From: Flavobacteriaceae bacterium | GTDB lineage: Bacteria; Bacteroidota; Bacteroidia; Flavobacteriales; Flavobacteriaceae | Reading direction: 5' to 3' | Assembly: GCA_028284005.1 (NCBI GenBank) | Contig: JANQSO010000004.1 | Span: forward strand, 1 to 64,000 | DNA length: 64,000 bases | Program-made: the position numbers and the translations under genes | Shown: positions 52,595-62,253 of the stretch, piece after piece | Layout of the letters: each line of letters opens with the position of its first letter | Position numbering within the stretch: position 1 is the first letter of the stretch | Notes under the pieces: model-generated | What the model saw: only the letters and a program-made list of their open reading frames with translations | What the model was told of the DNA's origin: nothing | Database searches by the model: none

Positions 52595-52996
52595 ATGAAG
52601 TATTTAATAGCTCTTTTAATTGTTGCTCTTGGGATTTATAGCTGTGAATCCGGTAAATCTACCATGGAGGGTGATACAAAGATAGCGGCAACAGACACCT
52701 TACGTATTGCCAATGATAGCTTGGAATACGAAATATTGATCATTGAACCGGGTTTTAATACCTGGGTACTTACACAACCTCCCAGAGGTTATAATGGAAT
52801 AAATTACCTGGAAACCAGAAACTATCAGTACGTGTTGGAATATAATAACAGAGTTCGTAACAATTCTTTTTCCAGAACCCTGTATCCGCAGGAGATAAAT
52901 TACGACCCCAATATTCGTTATGGCCTGGAAGTAAATTACTTATTATACAACTATTTTAAATATTTTGAACAGAAATATAAGCAGAAGCTACGATGA
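52595..52996 (+). CDS. DUF6146-like lipoprotein
   Basis: The ATG at 52595 gives 133 residues with a lipoprotein signal (MKYLIALLIVALGIYSC, Cys17); a 10-residue extension from 52565 is not needed. The mature part contains LEYEILIIEPGFNTWVLTQPPRGY and YLETRNYQYVLEYNNRVRN. I recall this pattern as DUF6146, always near a small membrane protein of the type encoded next. The stop overlaps the following start by 4 bases, so both proteins belong to one unit. No function is known. Confidence 0.7.
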   Translation: MKYLIALLIVALGIYSCESGKSTMEGDTKIAATDTLRIANDSLEYEILIIEPGFNTWVLTQPPRGYNGINYLETRNYQYVLEYNNRVRNNSFSRTLYPQEINYDPNIRYGLEVNYLLYNYFKYFEQKYKQKLR

Positions 52997-53295
52997 AGAA
53001 ACTGAAACTTCGTTGGGGCATTAACTCGAACTGGCAACTTTTTGTAATCTTCCTTGTTTTTGCAATTACAGGTAGTACTTCTGCCAAATTTGCCGCACCG
53101 GCAACCTATCTGGTTGGTATTACACAGGATATGGGATGGTATATCTATTGGCCTGTACGAATTTTAATTATTTTTCCTCTTTACCAGGTATTATTGGTTT
53201 TTTTTGGGTGGTTGTTCGGGGAATATAAATTTTTCTGGGAATTCGAAAAGAAAATGCTTCGTGCTATGAAACTAGGTTTTCTGGTCAAAGAATAA
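52993..53295 (+). CDS. DUF6787-like small membrane protein
   Basis: A 100-residue protein. Residues 15-34 (FVIFLVFAITGSTSAKFAAP) and 50-71 (YWPVRILIIFPLYQVLLVFFGW) form two membrane spans, and a basic C-terminus has FFWEFEKKMLRAMKL. This matches my recollection of the DUF6787 family; it is sometimes misnamed prolipoprotein diacylglyceryl transferase, which has no resemblance here. Its start is coupled to the DUF6146-like lipoprotein by 4 bases. Confidence 0.7.
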   Translation: MKKLKLRWGINSNWQLFVIFLVFAITGSTSAKFAAPATYLVGITQDMGWYIYWPVRILIIFPLYQVLLVFFGWLFGEYKFFWEFEKKMLRAMKLGFLVKE

Positions 53296-53424
53296 ATGCG
53301 CACTATAGAAAACAAATATTTTTCAAACGGAATTGGGCTTTATAGCTTGATATTTGCAAGGCATAAGCTGGATAAAATTGCCAATATGGCGAAGTAGTAC
53401 TACCAACTTAAAACTGGAGATATA

Positions 53425-53450
53425 AAAAAATGCCCAAACGGGCATTTTTT
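53425..53450. terminator. Bidirectional rho-independent terminator
   Basis: ATGCCC (53430-53435) pairs with GGGCAT (53440-53445) around a 4-base loop with six A before and six T after. It lies between the + strand DUF6787-like gene and the convergent membrane protein gene and can serve both. Confidence 0.85.
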
Positions 53451-53757
53451 ATTCATTGACCTCAACTTCAATTGTTTGAGGAACGGGCTGTTTTTGTGAT
53501 GAGAACACATAAGTATACAACCACATTATCGTAAAGGTTGGAATAAAATCACTTCCCGGTAATAGTTCTTCTATAAAAACTGCTATCGAAGCAATTTTAC
53601 CTTGGGTCCCCTGATACATTTCACTCATCTTCTTTGCGGCGTAAGGAGCCCAAAGTATATCCAGAAAAGGGCCAATAACCGGTATCAGCATTGTTGACAT
53701 ACCAACAAGGTCATAAATGATTCCTTTTCGTAATAATCTGTATTTGGTGTCTTTCAT
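53449..53757 (-). CDS. Small membrane protein, 102 aa, unknown function
   Basis: A basic start (MKDTKYRLLRKGI) is followed by a Gly/Pro-containing hydrophobic hairpin (LVGMSTMLIPVIGPFLDILWAPYAA), a polar region and a second hydrophobic stretch (FIPTFTIMWLYTYVF), ending in an acidic tail. The pattern suggests two or three membrane segments. I do not recognise a named family. It is a single gene between folE and a bidirectional terminator; the terminator overlaps its final codon. Confidence 0.6.
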   Translation of the reverse strand: MKDTKYRLLRKGIIYDLVGMSTMLIPVIGPFLDILWAPYAAKKMSEMYQGTQGKIASIAVFIEELLPGSDFIPTFTIMWLYTYVFSSQKQPVPQTIEVEVNE

Positions 53758-53810
53758 TGTAATTTTTGATTATAATTCTAAACAATATAACGCAATAAGC
53801 CTGCCAAAAA

Positions 53811-54410
53811 TTATGCTAAGTCACTACTGATGAGCTTCAGGAATTCATTTCGGGTTTCTATCTTCTCAAACTGCCCCCTGAAGCCGGAAGTAGTGGTTAC
53901 ACTGTTCTGTTTCTGGATTCCCCGCATCATCATACACATATGAGAAGCCTCAATTACAACGGCAACACCTCTAGGCTTTAAGGTGTCATTGATGCATTCT
54001 AAAATATTATGCGTTAAACGTTCCTGCACCTGGAGTCTACGGGAAAAAACATCTACAACACGGGGGATCTTACTTAACCCCACGATATATCCATCCGGGA
54101 TGTACGCAATATGTGCTTTTCCGAAGAAAGGCAACATGTGGTGTTCACATAAAGAATACAACTCGATATCTTTGATGATCACCATGTCATGATATCCTTC
54201 CTCAAACATAGCACTGCGTAATATTTCGGCAGGGTCCTGGCAACTTCCCGATGTTAAGAACTGCATAGCTTTGGCTGCGCGTTCCGGAGTTTTTAAAATT
54301 CCTTCACGGTTTACATCTTCACCAACTCCTTTCAATATATCGGAAAAGTTATTTTTTAGGTCATCCGTGACCTCGTGATTGTATTCTTCAAAAAATTTAT
54401 ACGATCCCAT
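53811..54410 (-). CDS. folE: GTP cyclohydrolase I (FolE)
   Basis: A 199-residue protein. Zinc ligands are Cys88 and His91 in [11 protein letters not shown] and Cys159 in [26 protein letters not shown] and [12 protein letters not shown] are also conserved. It converts GTP to dihydroneopterin triphosphate, the first step of folate and tetrahydrobiopterin synthesis. It is a normal type IA enzyme. Its N-terminus overlaps the end of msrA by 14 bases, and both genes are on the minus strand. No other folate gene is near. Confidence 0.94.
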   Translation of the reverse strand: MGSYKFFEEYNHEVTDDLKNNFSDILKGVGEDVNREGILKTPERAAKAMQFLTSGSCQDPAEILRSAMFEEGYHDMVIIKDIELYSLCEHHMLPFFGKAHIAYIPDGYIVGLSKIPRVVDVFSRRLQVQERLTHNILECINDTLKPRGVAVVIEASHMCMMMRGIQKQNSVTTTSGFRGQFEKIETRNEFLKLISSDLA

Positions 54411-54954
54411 TCGTTTTTTTAAGTTTTTCTGAATAAAATTTCTTTACTTTTTCAACCTTAGGAGTTATAATAAACTGGCAGTAAGGCTGCTGTGTATTTT
54501 CGTTATAATAATTCTGATGATCTCCTTCTGCATTATAAAAAACATCCAAAGGAGTCACCTCCGTAACAATCGGGTTATCAAAAACCTGATTGTCAGACAA
54601 CAACTTTATAAACGTTTCAGCCTTTTCTTTTTGGACATCTGTTCTATAAAAAATCGCACTTCGGTACTGGGTACCTTTATCATTGCCCTGACGGTTTAGA
54701 GTTGTAGGGTCATGTGTAGCGAAGAAAACTTCCAGCAATGTATCTGTACTTACTACTAACGGATCAAATGTGATCTCAATAGCTTCTGCATGGCCGGTCC
54801 TTCCTGTACATATTTCCCGATAAGATGGATTTTTAATAGTACCCCCGGTATAGCCTGATACAACTTTTTCAACTCCGTTAATTTGTTGAAAGACTGCTTC
54901 GGTACACCAAAAGCATCCCCCGGCAAAAACAATTTGTTCCAGATTCTTACTCAT
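54397..54954 (-). CDS. msrA: Peptide methionine sulfoxide reductase A
   Basis: A 185-residue enzyme. The catalytic motif is [13 protein letters not shown] with nucleophile Cys14; [19 protein letters not shown] and EGDHQNYY are the typical neighbours. It reduces methionine-S-sulfoxide in free or protein-bound form. A resolving Cys near the C-terminus of the E. coli type is not obvious; Cys17 is present next to the nucleophile. The gene heads a unit with folE. Confidence 0.93.
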   Translation of the reverse strand: MSKNLEQIVFAGGCFWCTEAVFQQINGVEKVVSGYTGGTIKNPSYREICTGRTGHAEAIEITFDPLVVSTDTLLEVFFATHDPTTLNRQGNDKGTQYRSAIFYRTDVQKEKAETFIKLLSDNQVFDNPIVTEVTPLDVFYNAEGDHQNYYNENTQQPYCQFIITPKVEKVKKFYSEKLKKTNGIV

Positions 54955-55092
54955 TTGTTAAACAATATTACAATTTTATTACTGACTTTATAATTATGCT
55001 TCTTCTTTTTAACTTTTTGTTAATAGTTGTGCCCAAAAGAGTACGTTAGCTTTGCTATACATCACTTTCAATTCATCAATCAAATTAATCTA

Positions 55093-57534
55093 ATGGGCAA
55101 CAATCACTACTTCAAAAAACACTATTTTCTTTTCTTATTACTATTTTCTTTTTCAATACTTCACGCACAAGATAAAAAAACAATTGAAGCTGTTAGAATT
55201 AATGATACTCCCAAAATAGACGGAGTCTTAGACGATGCTGTTTGGCAATCATTACCAGCCTACGGAAACTTTTTTATGTATGAACCCGGTAATGAAGGTA
55301 CAATACCTGAAGCCTATAAAACGGAAGTGAAAATGGCATACGATGATAAGGCAGTATATGTTGCAGCTTATATGTATGACCCCGAACCCGAAAACATTTT
55401 AAGTCAGTTCTCTCAACGGGATGAAGTATTTGTGCAGGCAGATCATTTTGCAATAGCTCTAAATACCTACAATGATGGTATTAACGAAACACACTTTTTT
55501 GTAACTAGCGCAGGAACCATTGGAGATGCAAAGGCAAGCCAAAACAGATTTGATTTTAGTTACAACGTAGTCTTCGACTGTAAGATCTCTAAAGATGATA
55601 AAGGTTGGTATGCCGAATATAAAATCCCCTATAATGCATTGCGGTTCCCGGAAGTAGATGTTCAGGACTGGAGTGTTAATTTTTACAGAAGATTAGTAGC
55701 AAAAAATGAAACCCATTCCTGGAACTTCATAGACAATAGTGTAGGGCAAGAATCCCAGTACAGTGGTTTAGTGACCGGAGTCCGGGATATAAACCCTCCG
55801 GTTCGCTTGACATTCTTCCCTTTTGCCCAGGGAGTAGTTACAAATTTCGACGGTGAAACCGAAACAGATTTTGCCGCCGGATTAGATGTGAAATATGGCC
55901 TAAGTGATAGTTTTACCCTGGATGCAACCTTAGTTCCGGATTTTGGACAGGCTTCTTTCGATGAAGTTACGCTCAACCTGGGCCCTTTTGAACAGACCTT
56001 TGGAGAAAACAGACAATTCTTTACCGAAGGGACAGACCTTTTTAACAAAGGAAGGATTTTCTTTTCCCGAAGAGTTGGTGGAGCCCCCTCCGGAGATGTG
56101 GACGACCTGGCCGAACATGAAGAAGTAAGTGAATCTCCCGAGAAAGTAAATTTATTGAATGCCGTAAAGATTTCCGGAAGAACGAAAGACAAATTGGGAG
56201 TTGGTTTTTTCAACGCCATCACAGAAAAGACATACGCTACCGTTGAAGATACGATCACCCTTAATAGGCGCAAGGTCCTTGTAGAGCCTCTCAGCAATTA
56301 TAACATTGTGGTTTTAGACCAGCAGTTCAATGACAACTCTTCTATTTCATTGATAAATACAAATGTTACCCGAGATGGTCATTTTAGAGATGGAAATACC
56401 TCGGCCTTTGTATTTGATATAGCAGATAAAGGCAATCATTTTAGAGGTTCTGGACGTGCCATAGTTAGTAATGTAAATTCGATTGATGGAACAAAGACCG
56501 GATTTCTTTCAGAATTGGATATTTTCAGAATAAAAGGGAAATTCAGGTATCGGGTAGGCCACGATTTTGCGAATACCACCTACGACATAAATGACTTGGG
56601 TGTAAATTTCACTAATAATTTCAACAATTTTGTGGCCGGAGTCTGGTACCAGATCTTCGAACCCACCAAAACATTTAACACTTACAGGATAGGAGTTACT
56701 GCCCGCCATCGACGTCTCTATAAACCGGATGTTCAAACGGCTAATAATTTTAACCTGGATGCATGGTTTGTCTTAACCGAACGCTTTGCTTTTGGTACCA
56801 ACATAAGTTATAACACTAAGAATGATGACTATTTTGAGCCTCGTGTGGCAGGCAGGTATGTAACATATGGATCTAATTTTGGTGTGAATTCCTGGGTGTC
56901 TTCAGATTACAGAAAAAAATTCGCCTATGATATAAATTTTGGTTATAGAGATTACTATGACGGAGACCTACGGGAAAATTTCTACCTGGAAATTGAACCT
57001 CGTTACCGTTTTTCAGATAAATTCCTGCTTATTCTTTCTTCTGAATTCTTTTTAAGGAAAAAAGACTTTGGGTATGTAGATGATACGGACGATGCCATTT
57101 TCTTTGGACGACGCGAAAGAACCAATATCGAAAATACGATCCAGGCCAGTTATAATTTTGATCCCTATAAAGCAATTGATCTGCGTTTCAGAAACTTTTG
57201 GAGTACTGCGGATTATAGTGAGAACGCCTTTTTCACACTTAACGATGATGGAAGTTTACAGGAAGCTGAGTATGACATCTCTGAAGATGACCCTAATGCA
57301 AACTTTAATATTTGGAACCTTGACCTGAGTTTCAGGTGGCGCTTTGCCCCGGGGAGTGAAGCTACCCTACTTTATCGTAACCAGATCTTCAATTTTGATA
57401 ACTTGTCTACACTGAATTATGGGGATAGCATGAAGAATCTTTTTGACCAGCCACAACAAAATACTTTATCGTTGCGCATCACCTATTTTGTAGATTATAA
57501 CAATATAAAAAGTGTATTTCGTAAAAGCTCTTAA
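55093..57534 (+). CDS. DUF5916 outer-membrane-type protein with CBM9-like N-terminal domain
   Basis: Start chosen at the ATG at 55093 (MGNNHYFKKHYF), 813 residues, since this places the signal peptide (residues 11-25, ending LHAQ) properly; an upstream ATG at 55027 would put 22 residues in front. Residues 28-215 form a CBM9-like beta-sandwich (PKIDGVLDDAVWQSLP, VYVAAYMYDPE, GWYAEYKIPYNALRFP). From 225 the DUF5916 region begins with RLTFFPFAQGVVTN and DATLVPDFGQ, then long alternating strands that end as in a beta-barrel (LRITYFVDYN). It probably lies in the outer membrane. Ligand unknown. It stands alone on the + strand. Confidence 0.85.
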   Translation: MGNNHYFKKHYFLFLLLFSFSILHAQDKKTIEAVRINDTPKIDGVLDDAVWQSLPAYGNFFMYEPGNEGTIPEAYKTEVKMAYDDKAVYVAAYMYDPEPENILSQFSQRDEVFVQADHFAIALNTYNDGINETHFFVTSAGTIGDAKASQNRFDFSYNVVFDCKISKDDKGWYAEYKIPYNALRFPEVDVQDWSVNFYRRLVAKNETHSWNFIDNSVGQESQYSGLVTGVRDINPPVRLTFFPFAQGVVTNFDGETETDFAAGLDVKYGLSDSFTLDATLVPDFGQASFDEVTLNLGPFEQTFGENRQFFTEGTDLFNKGRIFFSRRVGGAPSGDVDDLAEHEEVSESPEKVNLLNAVKISGRTKDKLGVGFFNAITEKTYATVEDTITLNRRKVLVEPLSNYNIVVLDQQFNDNSSISLINTNVTRDGHFRDGNTSAFVFDIADKGNHFRGSGRAIVSNVNSIDGTKTGFLSELDIFRIKGKFRYRVGHDFANTTYDINDLGVNFTNNFNNFVAGVWYQIFEPTKTFNTYRIGVTARHRRLYKPDVQTANNFNLDAWFVLTERFAFGTNISYNTKNDDYFEPRVAGRYVTYGSNFGVNSWVSSDYRKKFAYDINFGYRDYYDGDLRENFYLEIEPRYRFSDKFLLILSSEFFLRKKDFGYVDDTDDAIFFGRRERTNIENTIQASYNFDPYKAIDLRFRNFWSTADYSENAFFTLNDDGSLQEAEYDISEDDPNANFNIWNLDLSFRWRFAPGSEATLLYRNQIFNFDNLSTLNYGDSMKNLFDQPQQNTLSLRITYFVDYNNIKSVFRKSS

Positions 57535-57593
57535 GTATCTTCTGTTGTTTTATCGATTCTAATATGTTACTTTCACGTTGAAATTGAACTTGC

Positions 57594-58253
57594 ATGATAG
57601 TAGCTAAGAATATTCATAAGTATTATGATGAATTACACGTTTTAAAAGGTGTGGACCTTCAAATCAATAAAGGAGAGATCGTATCTATTGTTGGGGCTTC
57701 CGGTGCCGGAAAGACCACATTGCTTCAAATATTGGGGACCTTGGATACTTTTGAGAACGACAAAGGTTCGCTTCAGATCAATGCCACAGATATTACAAAT
57801 TTGAATAGGCGGCAGCTGGCAAAATTCAGAAATGAGAATCTGGGATTTATTTTTCAGTTTCACCAATTATTGCCGGAATTCACAGCTCTGGAGAATGTTT
57901 GCATTCCGGCATTCATTAAAAATACTTCCAAAACCGAAGCTGAAGAAAAGGCAAAAAGACTTTTAAATTTTTTGGGGCTGTCCCATCGGGAAAGTCACAA
58001 GCCCAATGAACTTTCCGGCGGAGAGCAGCAGCGAGTTGCTGTAGCAAGGGCATTAGTCAATGACCCGTCTATTATCCTGGCTGATGAACCCAGTGGAAAT
58101 TTAGATACCGAAAGTGCTGAAAACCTTCATAACCTGTTCTTTAAACTTCGGGACGAGTTTGGGCAAACCTTTGTTATTGTTACCCATAATGAAGAACTGG
58201 CAGCCATGGCAGACCGTAAATTAGTGATGCAGGACGGGAAAATCATTCAATAG
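57594..58253 (+). CDS. LolD-like ABC transporter ATP-binding protein
   Basis: A 219-residue ATPase with Walker [12 protein letters not shown] (34-44), signature [15 protein letters not shown], Walker [13 protein letters not shown] and H-loop VTHNEEL. The pattern and length fit the LolD/MacB subfamily, which energises extraction of lipoproteins from the inner membrane. No permease (LolC/LolE type) is next to it, so its partners are encoded elsewhere. The TIGR02757 gene starts one base after its stop. A name lolD would rest on similarity only and is therefore not given. Confidence 0.85.
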   Translation: MIVAKNIHKYYDELHVLKGVDLQINKGEIVSIVGASGAGKTTLLQILGTLDTFENDKGSLQINATDITNLNRRQLAKFRNENLGFIFQFHQLLPEFTALENVCIPAFIKNTSKTEAEEKAKRLLNFLGLSHRESHKPNELSGGEQQRVAVARALVNDPSIILADEPSGNLDTESAENLHNLFFKLRDEFGQTFVIVTHNEELAAMADRKLVMQDGKIIQ

Positions 58254-58254
58254 T

Positions 58255-59019
58255 ATGGAACAGCGTGAGCTGAAAGAGTTTCTCGATGAAAAGGCCGTTT
58301 TTTACAATCAACCAAAATTTATAGAAAGCGACCCAATCCAAATTCCACACAGGTTTTCAAAAAAAGAGGACATAGAGATCGCTGCATTTCTGGTGGCGAC
58401 AATTGCATGGGGAAATAGAAAAAGTATCATTAAGAATGGTGACAGGTTAATGCAAATGCTGGGCAATTCTCCCTATGATTTTGTGATCAATTTTTCTGAA
58501 AAGGATAAAAAGTACTTTTCAGGTTTTGTACACCGCACCTTTAATGAAGTTGATCTCGGCTATTTTATAAAAGCACTTCAAAATATTTATTTGAACATGA
58601 GTGGCCCTGAAGATATATTCTTCAAATATGCCGAAAAAGACACCCTGCAACCGGCAATTCATAAATTCAAAAAACTCTTTTTTGGCCTTCCGCATCCATC
58701 AAGAACAGAAAAACACCTAAGTGACCCGCTAAAAAATTCTGCCGCTAAACGAATTAATATGTTCCTGCGATGGATGGTAAGAAATGATAACGCAGGAGTA
58801 GATTTTGGAATATGGAGATCCCTATCCCCGGCACAACTCTCCTGCCCTCTTGATGTACATAGTGGCTCTGTTGCCAGAAAGTTAAACCTCCTTACACGAA
58901 AGCAAAATGATGGGAAAGCACTTGTAGAATTAGACACCTCCTTACGAAAATTAGATAAAAACGATCCTGTAAAATATGATTTCGCTTTATTTGGATTAGG
59001 TGTCTTTGAAAAATTTTAG
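58255..59019 (+). CDS. TIGR02757 family protein
   Basis: A 254-residue soluble protein with QIPHRFSKKEDIEIAAFLVATIAWGNRKSI, then FVHRTFNEVDLGYFIKAL, KRINMFLRWMVR and PLDVHSGSVARKLNLLTRKQNDGKALVELD, which I recognise as the TIGR02757 (DUF2400) family. The spacing of Asp/His in the C-terminal half resembles helix-hairpin-helix DNA glycosylases, but no activity has been shown that I know. It is translated one base after the LolD-like ATPase and ends 58 bases before the BatA-like gene. Confidence 0.85.
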   Translation: MEQRELKEFLDEKAVFYNQPKFIESDPIQIPHRFSKKEDIEIAAFLVATIAWGNRKSIIKNGDRLMQMLGNSPYDFVINFSEKDKKYFSGFVHRTFNEVDLGYFIKALQNIYLNMSGPEDIFFKYAEKDTLQPAIHKFKKLFFGLPHPSRTEKHLSDPLKNSAAKRINMFLRWMVRNDNAGVDFGIWRSLSPAQLSCPLDVHSGSVARKLNLLTRKQNDGKALVELDTSLRKLDKNDPVKYDFALFGLGVFEKF

Positions 59020-59053
59020 GAAAATTTATAAAAAATCATACCCCTACTTTACA

Positions 59054-59061
59054 TATCTTTG
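59054..59061 (+). promoter_or_regulatory. Candidate -7 box of the BatA-like gene
   Basis: TATCTTTG matches TAnnTTTG 16 bases before the ATG. I see no TTG at the usual distance upstream, so a promoter is only suggested. Confidence 0.3.
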
Positions 59062-59077
59062 AAAAATTATTTTTGGA

Positions 59078-61000
59078 ATGCAGTTTAAACACCCTGAATT
59101 ACTTTACGCACTTTTCTTATTAGCCATTCCAATTATTATCCATCTTTTCCAGTTAAGGCGCTTTCAAAAAATTGATTTTACCAATGTTGCCTTCTTAAAG
59201 AAAGTAACCATCCAAACACGAAAGAGCTCCCAACTTAAAAAGTGGCTCACACTTTTTGCCAGACTGCTTGCTCTCGCTTGTATCATTATTGCATTCGCGC
59301 AGCCCTTTACCGCTTCGGATTCTGCTTTGAATACACAAAAAGAGACTGTAATATATATTGACAACTCTTTTAGTATGCAGGCCAAAGGACCACAAGGGCC
59401 TTTATTGCAGCGAACATTACAGGACCTTTATACAAAAGTTGACGGAGCCGAAAAAATAAGCTGGTTCACCAATGATCTTGACCGAAAGAACGCATCGGTT
59501 CAGGGTTTTAAAAATGAAATACTTTCAGTTAGCTTTACGCAAAGACAATTAAATCCTTCTGAAGTTCTACTGAAGGCGAATCAATTATTTTCAAAAGATG
59601 AGAACAGTGAAAAGCGGCTGATCTATATTTCAGACTTCCAATTAAAAGGAACATTCCCGGAGGAACGTCAAGATCTATTGATAGATGCCGTTCAACTAAA
59701 ACCGGTCAATGCTTCCAATATTTCGATAGACTCAACGTATATCTCTTCAAAATCAACAGAGATCGTTAAATTGAATGTGAAGCTTTCCGCTACAGGAGAA
59801 GTACCGGAAAATGTCCCTGTATCTCTTTACAACGGTGATACCCTCATTGCAAAAAGCGGAATAAATTTTTTGGAAAACAATCATACCATACTTTCATTTG
59901 ATATTGAAAACACCAGTGATTTTAAAGGAAAGCTGGAGTTGAACGAATCCAACCTACCCTTCGATAACACACTTTACTTTAGCATTAATGCCCCCAATAA
60001 AATTAAGGTACTCAGCATCAATGAAGGAAATGCAAATTATTTACAACGACTATTCGGGCAACCGGAATTTGAGTATACGCAACAGACATTCAACCAGCTA
60101 AATTACAATGTAATTCCGGAGCAGAACTTCATTATTTTAAATGAATTGAAAAACATTCCCGCATCACTAATTACAACTCTTAGGTCCTTTAGCGACAATG
60201 GAGGAAATGTATTGGTAATACCCGCCAAAGATGCAACCCTTTCCAATTACAACTCATTGTTCGCGAATTTCGGTATTGGAAGTTTTTCAGAAAATATTGA
60301 GAAGGAAAAGAAAATCACACAAATTATCTTTGACCATCCATTGTATAGTGAAGTTTTTGAAAAGCAAGTAGTGAATTTTCAATACCCCAAGGTCAATTCA
60401 TATTTTACAACGAGCTCAAATGCAACACCTGTACTAAAATTTGAAGACGGGAAGCCGTTTATCCTTCAATCCGGAAATATATATGTGAGTTCCGCCTCTT
60501 TCAATACCGAGAACTCCAATTTCCAAAGTTCTCCGCTTATTGTCCCAACATTATACAATATGGCTCAACAAAGCCTTCAACTCCCAAAGCTGTATTACAC
60601 TATTGGGAAAATGAATAATTTTTCGGTTCCCGTTCAATTAAAACAAGATGAGATCTTAACACTGCGGGATAGTATTGTAAGTTTTATTCCGTTGCAGCAA
60701 ACAAAGGCGAACAAAGTAGATATTACTACCGTTGATGAGCCGGCAAATGCAGGAACCTACCAAATTGAAAAAGAACAACAGTTCATTGAAAACATAAGTT
60801 ATAATTACAATCGCCACGAAAGTGTGTTACAATACGCAGATCCGGAAGATTGGCAGGGCGCTGAAGTACACACCAACGTCGAAGAACTGTTTGATACGAT
60901 TGCCGAAATAAATTCAATTAACAGCTTTTGGAAATGGTTTGCTATTTTTGCATTATTATTTCTCATGCTGGAAATGCTTATCTTAAAATTCTATAAATGA
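59078..61000 (+). CDS. BatA-domain membrane protein with VWA-like fold
   Basis: A 640-residue protein. The N-terminus is the BatA two-span domain: HPELLYALFLLAIPIIIHLFQLRRFQ (about 6-30) and a second span around 55-75. A VWA domain begins with VIYIDNSFSM (Asp95, Ser97, Ser99, a DxSxS site). Repeated beta domains follow, and a last span is near residues 618-637. It is anchored in the inner membrane with the large domain in the periplasm. A role in complex assembly or aerotolerance is known for other Bat proteins. It overlaps the next gene by 4 bases, so it is coupled to the dihydroorotase homologue. Confidence 0.8.
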   Translation: MQFKHPELLYALFLLAIPIIIHLFQLRRFQKIDFTNVAFLKKVTIQTRKSSQLKKWLTLFARLLALACIIIAFAQPFTASDSALNTQKETVIYIDNSFSMQAKGPQGPLLQRTLQDLYTKVDGAEKISWFTNDLDRKNASVQGFKNEILSVSFTQRQLNPSEVLLKANQLFSKDENSEKRLIYISDFQLKGTFPEERQDLLIDAVQLKPVNASNISIDSTYISSKSTEIVKLNVKLSATGEVPENVPVSLYNGDTLIAKSGINFLENNHTILSFDIENTSDFKGKLELNESNLPFDNTLYFSINAPNKIKVLSINEGNANYLQRLFGQPEFEYTQQTFNQLNYNVIPEQNFIILNELKNIPASLITTLRSFSDNGGNVLVIPAKDATLSNYNSLFANFGIGSFSENIEKEKKITQIIFDHPLYSEVFEKQVVNFQYPKVNSYFTTSSNATPVLKFEDGKPFILQSGNIYVSSASFNTENSNFQSSPLIVPTLYNMAQQSLQLPKLYYTIGKMNNFSVPVQLKQDEILTLRDSIVSFIPLQQTKANKVDITTVDEPANAGTYQIEKEQQFIENISYNYNRHESVLQYADPEDWQGAEVHTNVEELFDTIAEINSINSFWKWFAIFALLFLMLEMLILKFYK

Positions 61001-62253
61001 ACGTACTATTAAAATCGGCCGTTATTGTTGACCCTACAAGTGAGCATCATTTAAAAAAGAGAGATGTATTTATCGAAAATGGAAATATCTCAAAAATTGC
61101 GGCCTCCATCCCTAACTCAAAAAAAGTAAAGGAAATCTCATTAAAGAATTTGCACATTTCACAAGGCTGGTTCGATCCCAGTACTTCTTTTGGAGAACCG
61201 GGCTTTGAAGAACGGGAAACTATAGACAACGGATTAAAAACAGCTGCCCATAGTGGTTTTACGCATGTAGCTGTTAATGCAAATACGTTTCCGGTAACCG
61301 ATAGTAAGGCAACAATCAAGTTCTTAAGATCTAAAGCAGAAGGACACCCGGTAAGCCTCTACCCCGTTGGTGCACTAACATTAGGAAGCAAAGGAACAGA
61401 CCTGGCAGAATTATACGATATGAAAAATGAAGGAGCCATCTCCTTTTACGATTATAAAAAACCTGTGGAGAACGCCAACCTAATGAAGATCGCACTGCAA
61501 TATTCTCAAAATTTTGGCGGGCTGGTACAATCGTTCCCTTTTGAAAGATCTGTTGCCCGTAATGGAATGGTCAATGAAGAGGTCAGCAGCACCATGTTGG
61601 GACTTAAAGGAATTCCAGCACTTGCCGAGGAGCTGCAAATTATCCGTGACCTTTATATTTTGGAATACACCGGCGGTAAGCTTCATATTCCAACAATTTC
61701 AACCAAGAAAGCAGTTTCCCTTATAAAAGCTGCAAAAAAGAAAGGCCTCAATGTTACATGCAGCGTAGCTATTTCTAATTTATTTCTAACAGACGATGTT
61801 CTGGAAAGTTTTGACAGTAATTACAAACTAATGCCACCCTTAAGAACCAATGGAGATACCAAAGCATTGCTAAAAGGGCTAAAAGAAGGTAGTATTGACG
61901 GAGTGACAAGTGACCATGACCCAATTGATGTAGAAAACAAAAAAAGAGAATTTGACCATGCCGATTTTGGTAGTATTGGATTGGAGAGTTGTTTTGGAGC
62001 TCTCAATAAATTGACGGATATCGAAACATCGGTAGAAGCATTGACAAGACTAAAAAAGGTTTTCGCAATCTCAACAACTTCAATTGAGGAAGGTACTCCG
62101 GCCGACCTTACGCTCTTCAACCCGGACCATGAATGGACTTTCTCTGAAGATGATATTATCTCCACATCGAAGAATGCAGCACTGTTGAACAGCAGATTAA
62201 AAGGAAAAGCATACGGAATATATGCTGGTAAAAAACTGGTCATCAACAACTAA
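60997..62253 (+). CDS. Dihydroorotase-like protein without metal-binding residues
   Basis: A 418-residue member of the amidohydrolase superfamily, most similar in pattern to PyrC of the large dihydroorotase type. The normal motif D-x-H-x-H-x-R is replaced by D60-P-S-T-S-F-G followed by the conserved EPG; the later His in LHI-H-xST is Thr (IPTIST, Thr233); the TDHAPH motif reads SDHDPI (Asp306 kept, second His lost). The remaining fold signatures (FGSIGLES, GTPADLTLF) are kept. So the protein is probably a non-catalytic paralogue, possibly a partner of the aspartate transcarbamoylase complex as in some PyrC-prime proteins, or has a new role. Coupled to the BatA-like gene by a 4-base overlap. 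Confidence 0.85.
   Translation: MNVLLKSAVIVDPTSEHHLKKRDVFIENGNISKIAASIPNSKKVKEISLKNLHISQGWFDPSTSFGEPGFEERETIDNGLKTAAHSGFTHVAVNANTFPVTDSKATIKFLRSKAEGHPVSLYPVGALTLGSKGTDLAELYDMKNEGAISFYDYKKPVENANLMKIALQYSQNFGGLVQSFPFERSVARNGMVNEEVSSTMLGLKGIPALAEELQIIRDLYILEYTGGKLHIPTISTKKAVSLIKAAKKKGLNVTCSVAISNLFLTDDVLESFDSNYKLMPPLRTNGDTKALLKGLKEGSIDGVTSDHDPIDVENKKREFDHADFGSIGLESCFGALNKLTDIETSVEALTRLKKVFAISTTSIEEGTPADLTLFNPDHEWTFSEDDIISTSKNAALLNSRLKGKAYGIYAGKKLVINN

Noticed and set aside
53296..53397. 33-codon reading frame directly after the DUF6787-like gene
   Set aside because: No promoter, signal peptide or recognisable motif; could be a decayed end or chance. Conservation in relatives would change this view.
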